Numbered from the stretch's first letter, positions 34,419 through 43,973 are shown. The stretch: DNA of 44,378 nt from Opitutia bacterium (GCA_947452315.1 CANGCX010000012.1:1-44378); one strand, 5' to 3'. The notes: generated by a model not told the origin, from the letters alone. Made by a program: numbers and translations.

Positions 34419-36185
34419 ATGCGTACTGTTTTTTTGGCCTTATTGCTAGTGGTGTTTACCTCGTGTGTGGGGCGAGGAGAAATTACGCTGACTGCTAACG
34501 TCCACGCGCAACCGCAACTGCCCCAAGGTCCGTTCGTACGTACGGCCGAAGGCGTGATTATTGGTGTTGGTCAAAAGGCCGCATTGCTCTCGCGCGATGA
34601 GGGGCAGACTTGGCTTGAGCAGACTCTTTTCGATCAGACGAAATTTGAGGCGAGCGGTGAGCGGGCGTTGTTGAGGACCAAAGAGGGTGTGATCTTGTAT
34701 GCGTTTTTAAATCGGAAGGAATTAAACTTTAAATGGGACGATAAAAAAGGCGGGCCTCAGGATGGTTGTCGTTTGCCGGTCTACGTGATGCGCAGTGCAG
34801 ATGACGGTAAAACGTGGGCCGCACCCGTCTTGCTGCAGGAAGGTTGGTGCGGCGCAGTGCGACAGATGATCCAGTTGAAATCCGGCCGCATCGTCCTCGT
34901 TAGCCAACAAGCAGCAGCGAATCCTGGCCGCCATGTAACGTGGATCTATGTCTCTGATAATCTCGGGCAAACGTGGCAGAAATCCGATCCAATAGACTTC
35001 GGCGGACATGGTAATTACGGATCCCCCGTCGTGGGCTTAAGTGGCGCTACTCATGGAGGCGGGATCGAAGGCACCGTCCTTGAAAAAGAAAATGGTGATC
35101 TAAAACTTCTCCTGCGCGTGCCGCATGGTTATTTCCATGAACTCACTTCACGTGGTGGACTCAAATGGGGCCCAGGTACACCTTCGATCCTCGAGGCCAG
35201 TGACTCACCGGGGATGATGGTGCGACTCGCTAGTGGCCGCGTCGCTCTGGTATGGAATCAATATCGTGAACCAAGTACGCGCCAAGGCCGTCGCGAGGAA
35301 CTGTCCATCGCGTTTTCCGTCAACGATGGTCTGACGTGGACCGTACCGCACGTGATAGCGCGTAATCCCGCGCCAGCCGGTGCCCGCGAATCGGCCCACT
35401 GGCTGGCGTATCCATATATTTTCGAGCCTGCACCGGGACAGTTATGGATTACGACGATGCAAGGCAGCTTGCGTGTGGCGCTCGCCGAAACTGATTTTAT
35501 CGCGCCCTCGATCTCGCCCGCTTCCGCACTGCTTGCCGAACGCTCTGTACGCATCATCGCGCTCGGTGATTCAATCACCAAGGGAGCGCGGCCCAACGTT
35601 GCCCCGACACAGATTTTCACCGCACTGCTACAAACTGGGCTTCGCGCCCACGGCCTGCGGGCCGAGGTACACAACGTCGGCATCGGTGGTGAGCGCACCG
35701 ACCAGGCGCTCGAACGATTAACCCGCGACGTAATTTCACAGAGGCCCGATATCGTGACGGTGATGTACGGGACCAATGATAGTTGGGTGGATGCGGGCAA
35801 GAAAGAGTCTCGCCTTACAATTGAGCAATTCACTGATAACCTTCGGCTCTTAGTCACACGTTTGGCTGCCGCTAATATTCGTGTGGTGCTCATGACGGAG
35901 CCACGGTTCGGTGATAAAAATCCCCGTAATGGGCTTGGTGAAGACCCTAATGTGCGACTAGCGCCATTTATGCAACGCTGCCGCCAAGTCGCTCTTGAGG
36001 TGAAAGTATCGCTCGTTGATCATTTCGAGGCATGGACGCGGGCTGAGACTCGCGGTTTACATGTGCAGGATTGGACCACCGACGGTTGCCACCCCAATCC
36101 CGTTGGTCACGCCGAGTTGGCCCCGAGGGTCATCGCCGTAGTTGAACCCCTCGTTCGCGAAATCCTAAATTCATACTCTTCATGA
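34419..36185 (+). CDS. secreted BNR/sialidase-fold domain fused to SGNH hydrolase
   Basis: 588 residues in two enzymes. The N-terminal part (about 20-365) is a BNR propeller with Asp-box-like SRDEGQTWLEQ, SADDGKTWAAP, SDNLGQTWQKS and SVNDGLTWTVP. The C-terminal SGNH/GDSL domain has ALGDSITKG (about 384), GIGGERTD, MYGTNDSW and the His/Asp block DGCHPNPVGH (about 555). SGNH domains of this type remove O-acetyl groups, so the fusion may deacetylate and trim one glycan. The signal peptide ends in FTSC, a weak lipobox. The usual FRIP motif of true sialidases is not seen. It overlaps the next gene by ATGA. Confidence 0.86.
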   Translation: MRTVFLALLLVVFTSCVGRGEITLTANVHAQPQLPQGPFVRTAEGVIIGVGQKAALLSRDEGQTWLEQTLFDQTKFEASGERALLRTKEGVILYAFLNRKELNFKWDDKKGGPQDGCRLPVYVMRSADDGKTWAAPVLLQEGWCGAVRQMIQLKSGRIVLVSQQAAANPGRHVTWIYVSDNLGQTWQKSDPIDFGGHGNYGSPVVGLSGATHGGGIEGTVLEKENGDLKLLLRVPHGYFHELTSRGGLKWGPGTPSILEASDSPGMMVRLASGRVALVWNQYREPSTRQGRREELSIAFSVNDGLTWTVPHVIARNPAPAGARESAHWLAYPYIFEPAPGQLWITTMQGSLRVALAETDFIAPSISPASALLAERSVRIIALGDSITKGARPNVAPTQIFTALLQTGLRAHGLRAEVHNVGIGGERTDQALERLTRDVISQRPDIVTVMYGTNDSWVDAGKKESRLTIEQFTDNLRLLVTRLAAANIRVVLMTEPRFGDKNPRNGLGEDPNVRLAPFMQRCRQVALEVKVSLVDHFEAWTRAETRGLHVQDWTTDGCHPNPVGHAELAPRVIAVVEPLVREILNSYSS

Positions 36186-37345
36186 AGCACTCTCTTCTGC
36201 TGTGGGCTTGGTCTCTGATGTTTATGAGTTGCTCTGCTTTGGGTGCGACTGCTTTTCCCGCAATTATCAACGCGCCCGTGGTCATGGAGTTGGCGCCCGG
36301 GCCGGGCAATCCTCGCAATAGTGAGGGCTCATTCATCGAGCTCAAAGACGGTAAAATTCTTTTTGTTTATAGCCGTTTCATCGGCGAGTCATTCTCCGAT
36401 GCCGCAAAGGCGCGACTAGCAGCGCGCACTTCGGCTGACGGTGGTGATACATGGTCGAGTGATACGTGGATCGTTACACCCGAGGAAAACGATGTGATGA
36501 ATGTCATGAGCGTCTCGCTCGTTCGATTGGGCAATGGCGATATCGGGCTGTTTTATCTACTGCGGCGGAGTTGGCACGACATGAGGATGTGGTGTCGGCG
36601 TTCGATGGATGAAGGGCTGACATGGAGTTCGCCCGTGAGATGCATGTCGGCGGAGGGATATTATGTGGTGAACAATGACCGCGTCGCTCGCCTCGCTTCG
36701 GGACGGCTGGTGATTCCGGCTGCCTTACATCGTAGTCTAGCGGATCGCAATGAATCCTCGGCCGTCGATTGGCGTGGCTTGGCGGAGTTTTTTCTTTCTG
36801 ACGACGACGGGCGCACGTGGCGTAAAGCCAAAGGTTATGGTTCACTGCCGGTCGCCCACACCCGAAGTGGATTGCAGGAGCCAGGGGTGATTGAATTACC
36901 CGGTGGGGTGCTTTGGGCTTGGGCGCGCACTGATCTCGGGCGGCAATATGAAATGTTTTCCCACGACGGCGGCGAGACATGGAGTGTTCCCGCTCCTTCT
37001 CGTTTCACATCACCTAATTCACCGCTCTCGATGAAACGTCTACCCGGCAGTGAACGTATATTAGCGCTGTGGAATCCAGGCCCGGCTTATGAGACCCGCG
37101 CACTCAAGCCGATCGGCGGTGACCGCACTCCCTTGGTATTCGCCCTCGGTACCACGCCCGTTGGGACGTGGTCCAAAGCGAGCCTCCTGGATGGGCTAGG
37201 GGACGTCGACGAGGGGTATTGTTACGCTGCGATCCATTTTACGAGTGATGCCGTACTTCTGGCTTATTGCGCCGGAGGTGAGCAGGATAAAAACCGTTTG
37301 GCTAAACTGCGCATGAGGAAGCTCCCACTGGCTTTGTTTCGCTAA
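36182..37345 (+). CDS. secreted BNR/sialidase-fold protein
   Basis: 387-residue six-bladed propeller of the sialidase superfamily. Asp-boxes are SADGGDTWSS, SMDEGLTWSS, SDDDGRTWRK and SHDGGETWSV. The N-terminal NPRNSEGSFIELKDGKILFVYSRF is typical of the large family of BNR exo-enzymes in this phylum. A signal peptide ends in MSC, a weak lipobox. It overlaps the BNR-SGNH gene by four bases, implying coupled expression. The true glycosidic specificity is unknown and may not be sialic acid. Confidence 0.85.
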   Translation: MKHSLLLWAWSLMFMSCSALGATAFPAIINAPVVMELAPGPGNPRNSEGSFIELKDGKILFVYSRFIGESFSDAAKARLAARTSADGGDTWSSDTWIVTPEENDVMNVMSVSLVRLGNGDIGLFYLLRRSWHDMRMWCRRSMDEGLTWSSPVRCMSAEGYYVVNNDRVARLASGRLVIPAALHRSLADRNESSAVDWRGLAEFFLSDDDGRTWRKAKGYGSLPVAHTRSGLQEPGVIELPGGVLWAWARTDLGRQYEMFSHDGGETWSVPAPSRFTSPNSPLSMKRLPGSERILALWNPGPAYETRALKPIGGDRTPLVFALGTTPVGTWSKASLLDGLGDVDEGYCYAAIHFTSDAVLLAYCAGGEQDKNRLAKLRMRKLPLALFR

Positions 37346-37490
37346 TGTAACGCAGGGATAAGCGCCCTGTGGTAAGGAGGTATTACCTGTCTAATCGACT
37401 CGGATGCCGTGTCACCTAGGGATGTATTTTCGGGGTCCAAAACACTCCGCCGCGAGGCGGTCTTTTTCTGATCCTTCTTATCCTTGTTTT
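37346..37490 (+). promoter_or_regulatory. structured leader of the TonB receptor gene
   Basis: 145 bases between a BNR gene stop and the receptor ATG hold several hairpins in a row: CAGGG/CCCTG (37353-37357, 37365-37369), then GGTAA/TTACC (37371-37375, 37383-37387) whose loop is GGAGGTA, a Shine-Dalgarno-like string, then the terminator described separately. No known riboswitch family is recognised. A short leader peptide is possible (in-frame GTG at 37409 to TGA at 37468) but unproven. Confidence 0.45.
37447..37467 (+). terminator. intrinsic terminator 23 bases before the TonB receptor start
   Basis: CCGCC (37447-37451) and GGCGG (37456-37460) enclose GCGA, a stable tetraloop, and are followed by TCTTTTT. 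Its position so close to the receptor ATG means it cannot simply sit between two separate promoters; it fits read-through attenuation or a partial stop inside the operon. Confidence 0.75.
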
Positions 37491-40400
37491 ATGAAAATTA
37501 TCTCTGCTGGTCTTCTTTTCCGTGTGTTGGTTTCGCGTTCATGTTTTAGTGGGATGCGTGCGTTTGTGTTGGTCTCGCTCTTGGCTTTTATCTCGGTTCA
37601 AGCCCAATCCTCTGCCGGTATCATTGAGGGTACCGTGCTCGGCGTGAGTAATGGCGCCTATCTCAACAACGCCCGTGTCACCGTCGATGGCTCGCGATTG
37701 GAGACGTTCACGGATGCCAACGGCACCTTTCGACTCGCCAACGTCCCGGCGGGTGCTGCCTTGGTTCGCGTCAGTTATACCGGCTTAGAGACTCAGACGG
37801 CCAAGGTCACCGTCGCACCTGCGGCCACGGCTCGCCAAGATTTCGAATTGAGCCTTCCGCTTAATCAGACGACCCAAGATAACAAGAGCGTCGTAAAACT
37901 TGAAAATTTCGTTGTCGAAACTACTGCGCTGACGGCCGCGGCTGCCGCGATCAACGAGCAAAAGTTCTCCCCTAATATCAAAAACATCGTCGTGCTCGAA
38001 GAAATCGGCGACCTCGGCGACGGCAACGTTGGTGAGTATCTCAAATACACTCCTGGTGTTTCCATCGTCTCAGGCCCTCAGACGGCCGCGAGCATGTCTA
38101 TCCGGGGCCTTCCCTCAAGTGGTGTGGTGTTCATGGTCGATGGCGCAGAAGTTTCTTCGCCATCGGCGGATCGTTCGTTCGATCTTGCAGCTAGTTCCTC
38201 GGGTAGCGTTGACCGCGTGGAAATCACCAAGGTCCCTACGCCTGATCGCCCGGCCAACGCCGTCGGCGGTACAGTGAATATCATTGGCAAAAGCGGATTC
38301 AGCAGCCCACGGCGCAGCCTCAAGATCAACACCTACGGCGCCTATAATTCCAACAACCGTCTTAGCCCTCCCGGCCTGAGCGACAAGGTAGGCAGCGACA
38401 GCCACTCTAATGCACGCTCCATCCAGCCCGGCATCGACATCAGTTACGCTCAACCCGTTAACAAGTCCTTCGCATTCACGCTTAATCTTAGCGAGCTCAC
38501 GCGCGTCTACGACATGGATTACGATTCGCCCACTTGGGATATGATTAAGGGTATCCAGACGACCAATCTCGAGCAAAACGTTCTCCAGACTACTGAGCGT
38601 CAACTCGCCGCCGCCTCCATCGATTGGAAGCTCAACCGCGAAAACTCTTTCCGCCTCAACGTCGAACACGTCCAGATTAACACACCTACTCGTCAAAATG
38701 TTTTCACAACGGTGTGGGGTGCCGGAGCCACTGGTAACGCCGACTACACGCAAGGTGCTTCTGCGGGTAACGACATTATTCGACAGACTATGACCTATGG
38801 AGATCGCACGCGCGGCACATCTTCCGCTGTTTTGCACTACGTCCACGACGGCAAACTCTACAAGATAGACGCCAATGCCAATTTCTCCCGTAGTTGGGAT
38901 AAGCGCGACGACATTAACCACGGCTTCTTTCGTACGATTGGTAATTTCCAAGTCGGTTCGCTCATCGTGCGTGCCGACGGTCTCAGTGGCATCTACGACC
39001 GACGCGCTCCTAAGCTAACCGCTACCACGCGCACCGGTGCCGCCTTCGATCCGTATGATAATGCGCAGCTTGCACCGCTTAATCCGACGAGCCAGCCCAA
39101 CGAAATCACCTCCGACATGAAGAGCGCAGCGGCCAACATCTCTCGCGAACTTAACCTAGTTGTTCCAATGACTCTTAAGGTCGGCTTCTCCGTTAACAAG
39201 CAGCGCAAAGACAATACCTCCGCGCTCACCACCTGGACATTTGCCCCGCCTGCGACAGCCAGCCGTCTCGTCAAAGACTACGACCTCACGAACGACTCCC
39301 TGTCTGCACAGTCATTCTTCAACGACACGCTCAAGGTCAAGTGGGTCAGCCCCTCTAAGTATTTTAATCTCTTCAAAGCTCATCCCGACTGGTTCACGAC
39401 CAGCGAGACCGCCACCTATCAATCTGGTGTGACTAATTCCAAGTACTTTGAGGAAACCATCTCCGCCGCCTACATCCGCGACGACATCAAGCTGCTCGAC
39501 AACAAGCTCTGGCTCGTGGGCGGTGTACGCTTCGAGCGCACCGACGACTTCGGCCAAGGCCCGCTCGACGACTTGCGCGCCACGTTCAAACAAGACGCAT
39601 CAGGTAATCTTCTTAAAGATGCTGCCGGCAAAAATATTCCGGTCACTACCGATGCGCTCGCCACCGCCAAGCTCCGTTACACCGAGCGGGGCGCCGAGGC
39701 CAAGCGTAACTACTCTGGCTACTATCCTAGCGTAAATGCCACTTACTATTTCAACGAGTCCCTGGTCGCTCGTGCTGCGTTCGCACAGACGATCGGACGG
39801 CCTAATCTCACTTCGATTATTCCTGGCATTTCCGTGACGGATCCTGCCGTCGCTAATCCGACCGCAACCATCGTTAATAGCGGCCTGAAACCTTGGACCG
39901 CTGATAATTATGATCTCTCTGTGGAGACCTACAGTCTTAAAGGCGCGACAGTAGCGCTTAGTCTGTTCCGCAAAGACATCTCGGGCTTCTTCTCCTCGAC
40001 CCAAATTCCTGCCACCTCCGCATTGTTGCAGAGCTACGGTCTCGGCGATGAATATCTAAACTACACGATCATCACGCAGGCCAATGGCGGTGATGCTTCT
40101 ATTGAGGGCTACGAAGCTAGCTGGCGTCAGTCGCTTTACTTCCTGCCCTCCTGGGCCAAGGGGTTTTCCACCTATGTCAATGCCACTATCGCTCATGTGA
40201 GCGGCAACGATGCCGCAGCCTTCACGCCTTTCGCACATAAGAATATAAACTGGGGTGCCAGCTATGCTCGCCGTGGTTTTACCTTCCGTTGGAACGTCGC
40301 CTATGCTTACAAAGTCACCGGTGCGTTGGTTGCCGCCAGCGCTACGATTCCTGCTGGCACTGCCTCTTACGTTGCGCCGCAGATCACGCAGGATTGGTCC

Positions 40401-40571
40401 TTCCAATATAAATTTTCCAAGCGCTTCTCCTTTTATGGTAGTGCGCGTAACTGGAACGGAGCCAACAAACGCACCGAACGCGCCGGCCCCGGCACACCCG
40501 CTTGGACGCGTCCGCAATCCTATCAAAATTTCGGCACGCTCGTGACCCTCGGTGTGCGCACTGAGTTCTGA
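37491..40571 (+). CDS. TonB-dependent receptor with carboxypeptidase-regulatory-like N-terminal domain
   Basis: 1026-residue outer-membrane receptor for active glycan or oligosaccharide uptake. A signal region (to about residue 40, AFISVQAQS) is followed by a beta-sandwich CarboxypepD_reg-like domain (GIIEGTVLGVSNGAYLNNAR to LANVPAGAALVRVSYTG). The plug domain includes SMSIRGLPSSGVVFMVDGAE, and a long barrel ends in the aromatic TLGVRTEF. The ATG at 37491 is preferred; 37554 is a possible shorter start. There is no SusD partner, as expected outside Bacteroidota. It lies in one direction with the BNR genes and probably imports their products. Confidence 0.93.
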   Translation: MKIISAGLLFRVLVSRSCFSGMRAFVLVSLLAFISVQAQSSAGIIEGTVLGVSNGAYLNNARVTVDGSRLETFTDANGTFRLANVPAGAALVRVSYTGLETQTAKVTVAPAATARQDFELSLPLNQTTQDNKSVVKLENFVVETTALTAAAAAINEQKFSPNIKNIVVLEEIGDLGDGNVGEYLKYTPGVSIVSGPQTAASMSIRGLPSSGVVFMVDGAEVSSPSADRSFDLAASSSGSVDRVEITKVPTPDRPANAVGGTVNIIGKSGFSSPRRSLKINTYGAYNSNNRLSPPGLSDKVGSDSHSNARSIQPGIDISYAQPVNKSFAFTLNLSELTRVYDMDYDSPTWDMIKGIQTTNLEQNVLQTTERQLAAASIDWKLNRENSFRLNVEHVQINTPTRQNVFTTVWGAGATGNADYTQGASAGNDIIRQTMTYGDRTRGTSSAVLHYVHDGKLYKIDANANFSRSWDKRDDINHGFFRTIGNFQVGSLIVRADGLSGIYDRRAPKLTATTRTGAAFDPYDNAQLAPLNPTSQPNEITSDMKSAAANISRELNLVVPMTLKVGFSVNKQRKDNTSALTTWTFAPPATASRLVKDYDLTNDSLSAQSFFNDTLKVKWVSPSKYFNLFKAHPDWFTTSETATYQSGVTNSKYFEETISAAYIRDDIKLLDNKLWLVGGVRFERTDDFGQGPLDDLRATFKQDASGNLLKDAAGKNIPVTTDALATAKLRYTERGAEAKRNYSGYYPSVNATYYFNESLVARAAFAQTIGRPNLTSIIPGISVTDPAVANPTATIVNSGLKPWTADNYDLSVETYSLKGATVALSLFRKDISGFFSSTQIPATSALLQSYGLGDEYLNYTIITQANGGDASIEGYEASWRQSLYFLPSWAKGFSTYVNATIAHVSGNDAAAFTPFAHKNINWGASYARRGFTFRWNVAYAYKVTGALVAASATIPAGTASYVAPQITQDWSFQYKFSKRFSFYGSARNWNGANKRTERAGPGTPAWTRPQSYQNFGTLVTLGVRTEF

Positions 40572-40616
40572 TTGCCCGTGGGCGCCCGGCGGCTTCTGTA
40601 ATCGTTGGTAAATCCC

Positions 40617-42284
40617 GTGCGCCCTTTCATCGTTTTATTTTTTACCACCGCCTTGGGCTTGAGTGCTCCGGCAGTGGCGCCTGCAGGCTCTGCAACGCGA
40701 CAGGTAAGCGAGATCCTTGCGCCGGTGATCCTCCGTGAGGCTCTCACCAACGAGTCCTGCTTGGTCGCCCGTGCTGATGGTACGTTGGAAAACTACGCCA
40801 TCACCAAGCCCGCCAGCGATACCGTCTCCGTGCTGCGCTCGACGGATGGTGGCCTCACTTGGTCCGAGCCGGTGATCGCGTTTCCTTTGCCCGGCCGCGC
40901 CTATTACGCGCTGCAAGTCTTGCTCGCGGCCGATGGCACGCTCCACGCCGTCGTTCATATCGCGGGCGAGGGTGTCGGCGGTTATCGCGGGCGGCTTTAT
41001 GAGGTCTATCATTTTTCGCGGCGCGCGGGCGCGGCGACGTGGTCCGAAGGTCGTAAGGTTGTGCCGGGTTATGTCGGGTCCATCCGTGGCTTTATCCAAA
41101 TCCAGCGCAGCGGTCGTTTACTCCTCGCCGTTGGCCGCGCTCATCCCACTCGGGCTACACCGCCTCAATCCGGCCCCGACTTCGGCTGGAACGATACCCA
41201 TGTCTATTTTTCCGATGATCAGGGCGCGATGTGGCAAGCCTCACCCGATGTGCTTTCGTTCGAGTTGAAAGTACGCAACACTACGCGCTACGGCGCGATT
41301 GAGCCGGTCTTATTGGAGCTGCGCGACGGTCGCGTATGGATGCTAGTGCGGGATCGCCAAGGGCATTTGCTCCAGTCTTTTTCCGCCGATGGCGCGCGTT
41401 GGTCGCCGTTGAGCGCGACGGATTTTATCTCGTCCGATTCGCCCGCCGCCTTGTTGCGGCTACGCGATGGTCGCATCGTGATTGGGTTCAACTCCTGCCA
41501 AAACGGTACCGATCCGCGCAGCTACGCGATGGGTGGACGCGAGGTCTTGCACGCGGCTATCAGTGCCGACGATGGCCAGACGTGGCGCGGCTTCCGCGAA
41601 GTCTTCCGCGAGGCACCCGGACCCCTGCGGGGTGATCGCGGCACCGCCTATGCGTCGCTCGTCGAAAACTCCGCGGGTAAAATCATCGTCGTGAGTGGGC
41701 AAGGGGAGGGACGTCGCTCACTCTTCGCCATGGATCCGCGTTGGCTCGAAGCCACGTCGGCCCGCGATGAACTCAGTGCCAGTCCCTTGGCTTGGACGAA
41801 TTACGGTGGCTCGGGCCTGCACGTGATCACGCATGATGATGGCACCCTTGCCTTGGCCTTACCTTTTAATAAGACTGCGCCTCAGGGTGCGCTCTGGAAT
41901 TTCCCCATGACGGCGTCCGGAGAACTTCGGGTGCGTCTGCAAGTCCCCACGGCCGCTGCGGATCTACGTCTCAGTTTCACCGATCACTTCAACCGCATCG
42001 ACGACACGCAGGCGGCCACGCACGCGGTCTTCAGTCTCATGGCCTCAGCCATCGGGTTGCTCAACGATGATCGTCCGCATGACGTCGTGTTGCGTTGGTC
42101 CGAGGTTGGCAGGGCGGGCTTGCGGCACGGCGTGCTACACGTCGAGTGCGCGGGCCGCAGCTTCGGTCCGATTGCCGCGCAACGTCCCGCGCGCTTTGGG
42201 GTGAATTATTTTCGCGTGGAAATCAGCGGCGCCTCCGGTGACGGTCAGGTCTTGCTTTCTGAAACCTCCTTCCAAGCTCGTTGA
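40617..42284 (+). CDS. secreted BNR/sialidase-fold protein with extra C-terminal domain
   Basis: 555 residues with a signal peptide (RPFIVLFFTTALGLSAPAVA). The BNR propeller covers about 30-390: STDGGLTWSEP, SDDQGAMWQAS, SADGARWSPL and SADDGQTWRGF. About 160 residues follow with a lectin-like beta-rich look (LRVRLQVPTAAADLRLSFTD). There is no ATG near the start; GTG 40617 and TTG 40605 are both possible and I take the GTG because it gives the cleaner signal peptide. It lies 45 bases after the receptor gene and three bases before the next, so all are probably one operon. Confidence 0.82.
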   Translation: MRPFIVLFFTTALGLSAPAVAPAGSATRQVSEILAPVILREALTNESCLVARADGTLENYAITKPASDTVSVLRSTDGGLTWSEPVIAFPLPGRAYYALQVLLAADGTLHAVVHIAGEGVGGYRGRLYEVYHFSRRAGAATWSEGRKVVPGYVGSIRGFIQIQRSGRLLLAVGRAHPTRATPPQSGPDFGWNDTHVYFSDDQGAMWQASPDVLSFELKVRNTTRYGAIEPVLLELRDGRVWMLVRDRQGHLLQSFSADGARWSPLSATDFISSDSPAALLRLRDGRIVIGFNSCQNGTDPRSYAMGGREVLHAAISADDGQTWRGFREVFREAPGPLRGDRGTAYASLVENSAGKIIVVSGQGEGRRSLFAMDPRWLEATSARDELSASPLAWTNYGGSGLHVITHDDGTLALALPFNKTAPQGALWNFPMTASGELRVRLQVPTAAADLRLSFTDHFNRIDDTQAATHAVFSLMASAIGLLNDDRPHDVVLRWSEVGRAGLRHGVLHVECAGRSFGPIAAQRPARFGVNYFRVEISGASGDGQVLLSETSFQAR

Positions 42285-42287
42285 TAT

Positions 42288-43973
42288 ATGATCCGCGGTC
42301 TTTTTCTCTGGTTAGTTGCCCTCGCGGTTGTGACTGCGGCCCCGCGCGCGCGACCCGATTTCGGCCTGATCTTCAACGATGATGCCGATCTCGCCTTCGT
42401 GGTGCCCGATCGCGCCCGCTCCGAAGCCTTACTCCGCGCCAATCTCGCTGCGCTCGCCGATACGCCGGTCAAGACGCTCGTGTACTGCATCGGCATGGGC
42501 GGCGATGTACTCTACTACAACACGACCGTCGCCAGTCGCGTGGGTTGGCGCCATTCTGCCGATGAAAAGCCTGGTTCCTTAATGGCGAAACGAATGGAGA
42601 ACGCGCGTGTGTGTCTCTCCCAGGGCGCCGATGCCGTGCGCACCGCTGGAGAGGCGGCGCGGGTGTTAGGGCTTCGATTTATCCCAAGTCTGCGCATGAA
42701 CGACGCGCATTTCATGACGGATCCTGACGGTCACGCCATGACGAGTGAATTTTGGCTCAAACATCGCGCTAGGTACACGATCAAGGACTCTCCTTTGTCC
42801 TTCCAGCCCGCCTACGCCAATCTGCTCGATTACTCGCACGCCGCTGTGCGTCAGTTGCGGCTTGATACCGTTTTCGAGGTGCTCGCGCGCAACCACGACC
42901 TCGTCGATGGCTTCGAACTCGATTTCAACCGCTTTCAAGTTTTCTTCCCTAGAGGTCAGGCTGGTGCAGGTGCGCCTCTAATGACAGAACTTGTGCGTTG
43001 TGTGCGTGCGCGCCTCGATGAACTGGCCGCTGCCGAAAAACGACCGATGGCGCTTTTCGTTCGCATTCCGCCTTCATTGACAGATTGCACGACTGCGGGT
43101 CTTGAGGTTGAGCGTTGGATGCGTGAGGGCTTGGTGGATCTGGTTTCTCCGGCGCAGTTGATGAGCCTAGCCGGGGACATGCCGATCGCCAATCTCGTCG
43201 CGCTCGGTCATGACACAGGCGTGCGCGTCCAGCCTTCGCTCTATCCGCGCACTAGTACGCGTGTGCCGTTTCCTATTCCCGGCCCCACGCGCTACAGCGG
43301 TGCGGTAGTTGGCCGAGAGGCGACATTGCCCGAGATTCGCGGAGCGGCGGCGCAGTACCGTGCTCTGGGGGTCGATGGCTTTTACCTGTTCAACTTCTAC
43401 AACGCCTTTGGTTCTGCTCGGCCGCATGATGATCGTCTGTATCATGTTTTTCGTGACCTCGCTCGCCCGGAGAACCTACGTGGCCAATCCAGCATCTACG
43501 CCGCCTCCAAGAGTTATTATTTTGATGGCCCCGGCTCCTACGCCTACGCCAAAGCGCTCCCGGCCCAACTCCGCTCGGGCGTTCCGTCGCAGCTCGCGCT
43601 CCTCATCCCCGAGGATCCGGCGACCGTGGCTTTCTCGCTCCAAGCTACGGAAGCTCGTCTCGGCTTTCGCGGCGTACCGGAAACCACCGCTGTGGTCGTC
43701 CAACTCAACGGCCAAACGCTCTTCGATGGTCCGCTCGCCTCGGGGTCATTGGTCATCACGCGCTCACTCGTGAAAACCGCCCCGAAACCACTCGATCAAG
43801 CCGAGTCTTACCTGCATCTCCCGTTATCCGTCGCGACCGGTCTGCGTCGCGGGTCCAACAACTGGACGATTACCATCTCAGGTGCGCCCGCCGCCGCGCA
43901 GCTGACGGATCTCGAGGTGCGTTTCGATTACGCGTCTGAGCTCGAACCCATCTGGAACCGCACCGCACGTTAA
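42288..43973 (+). CDS. secreted TIM-barrel-like protein, glycosyl-hydrolase-like family 10 type
   Basis: 561-residue exported protein I cannot assign to a characterised enzyme. A signal peptide (MIRGLFLWLVALAVVTAA) is followed by a barrel-like region with strand motifs KTLVYCIGMGGDV, RFIPSLRMNDAHFM, VDGFELDFNRFQVF, MALFVRIPPS and GVDGFYLFNFYN. The NDAH and FELDF acidic residues resemble the active-site strands of GHL10-like hydrolases. A C-terminal beta-sandwich follows (about 430-561; VVVQLNGQTLFDGPL). It is three bases after a BNR gene and likely acts on the same glycan. Confidence 0.72.
   Translation: MIRGLFLWLVALAVVTAAPRARPDFGLIFNDDADLAFVVPDRARSEALLRANLAALADTPVKTLVYCIGMGGDVLYYNTTVASRVGWRHSADEKPGSLMAKRMENARVCLSQGADAVRTAGEAARVLGLRFIPSLRMNDAHFMTDPDGHAMTSEFWLKHRARYTIKDSPLSFQPAYANLLDYSHAAVRQLRLDTVFEVLARNHDLVDGFELDFNRFQVFFPRGQAGAGAPLMTELVRCVRARLDELAAAEKRPMALFVRIPPSLTDCTTAGLEVERWMREGLVDLVSPAQLMSLAGDMPIANLVALGHDTGVRVQPSLYPRTSTRVPFPIPGPTRYSGAVVGREATLPEIRGAAAQYRALGVDGFYLFNFYNAFGSARPHDDRLYHVFRDLARPENLRGQSSIYAASKSYYFDGPGSYAYAKALPAQLRSGVPSQLALLIPEDPATVAFSLQATEARLGFRGVPETTAVVVQLNGQTLFDGPLASGSLVITRSLVKTAPKPLDQAESYLHLPLSVATGLRRGSNNWTITISGAPAAAQLTDLEVRFDYASELEPIWNRTAR

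Noticed and set aside
37346-37490. Cobalamin or other known riboswitch before the TonB receptor.
   Set aside because: No B12-box or other conserved aptamer core could be recognised; only generic hairpins and a terminator are visible.
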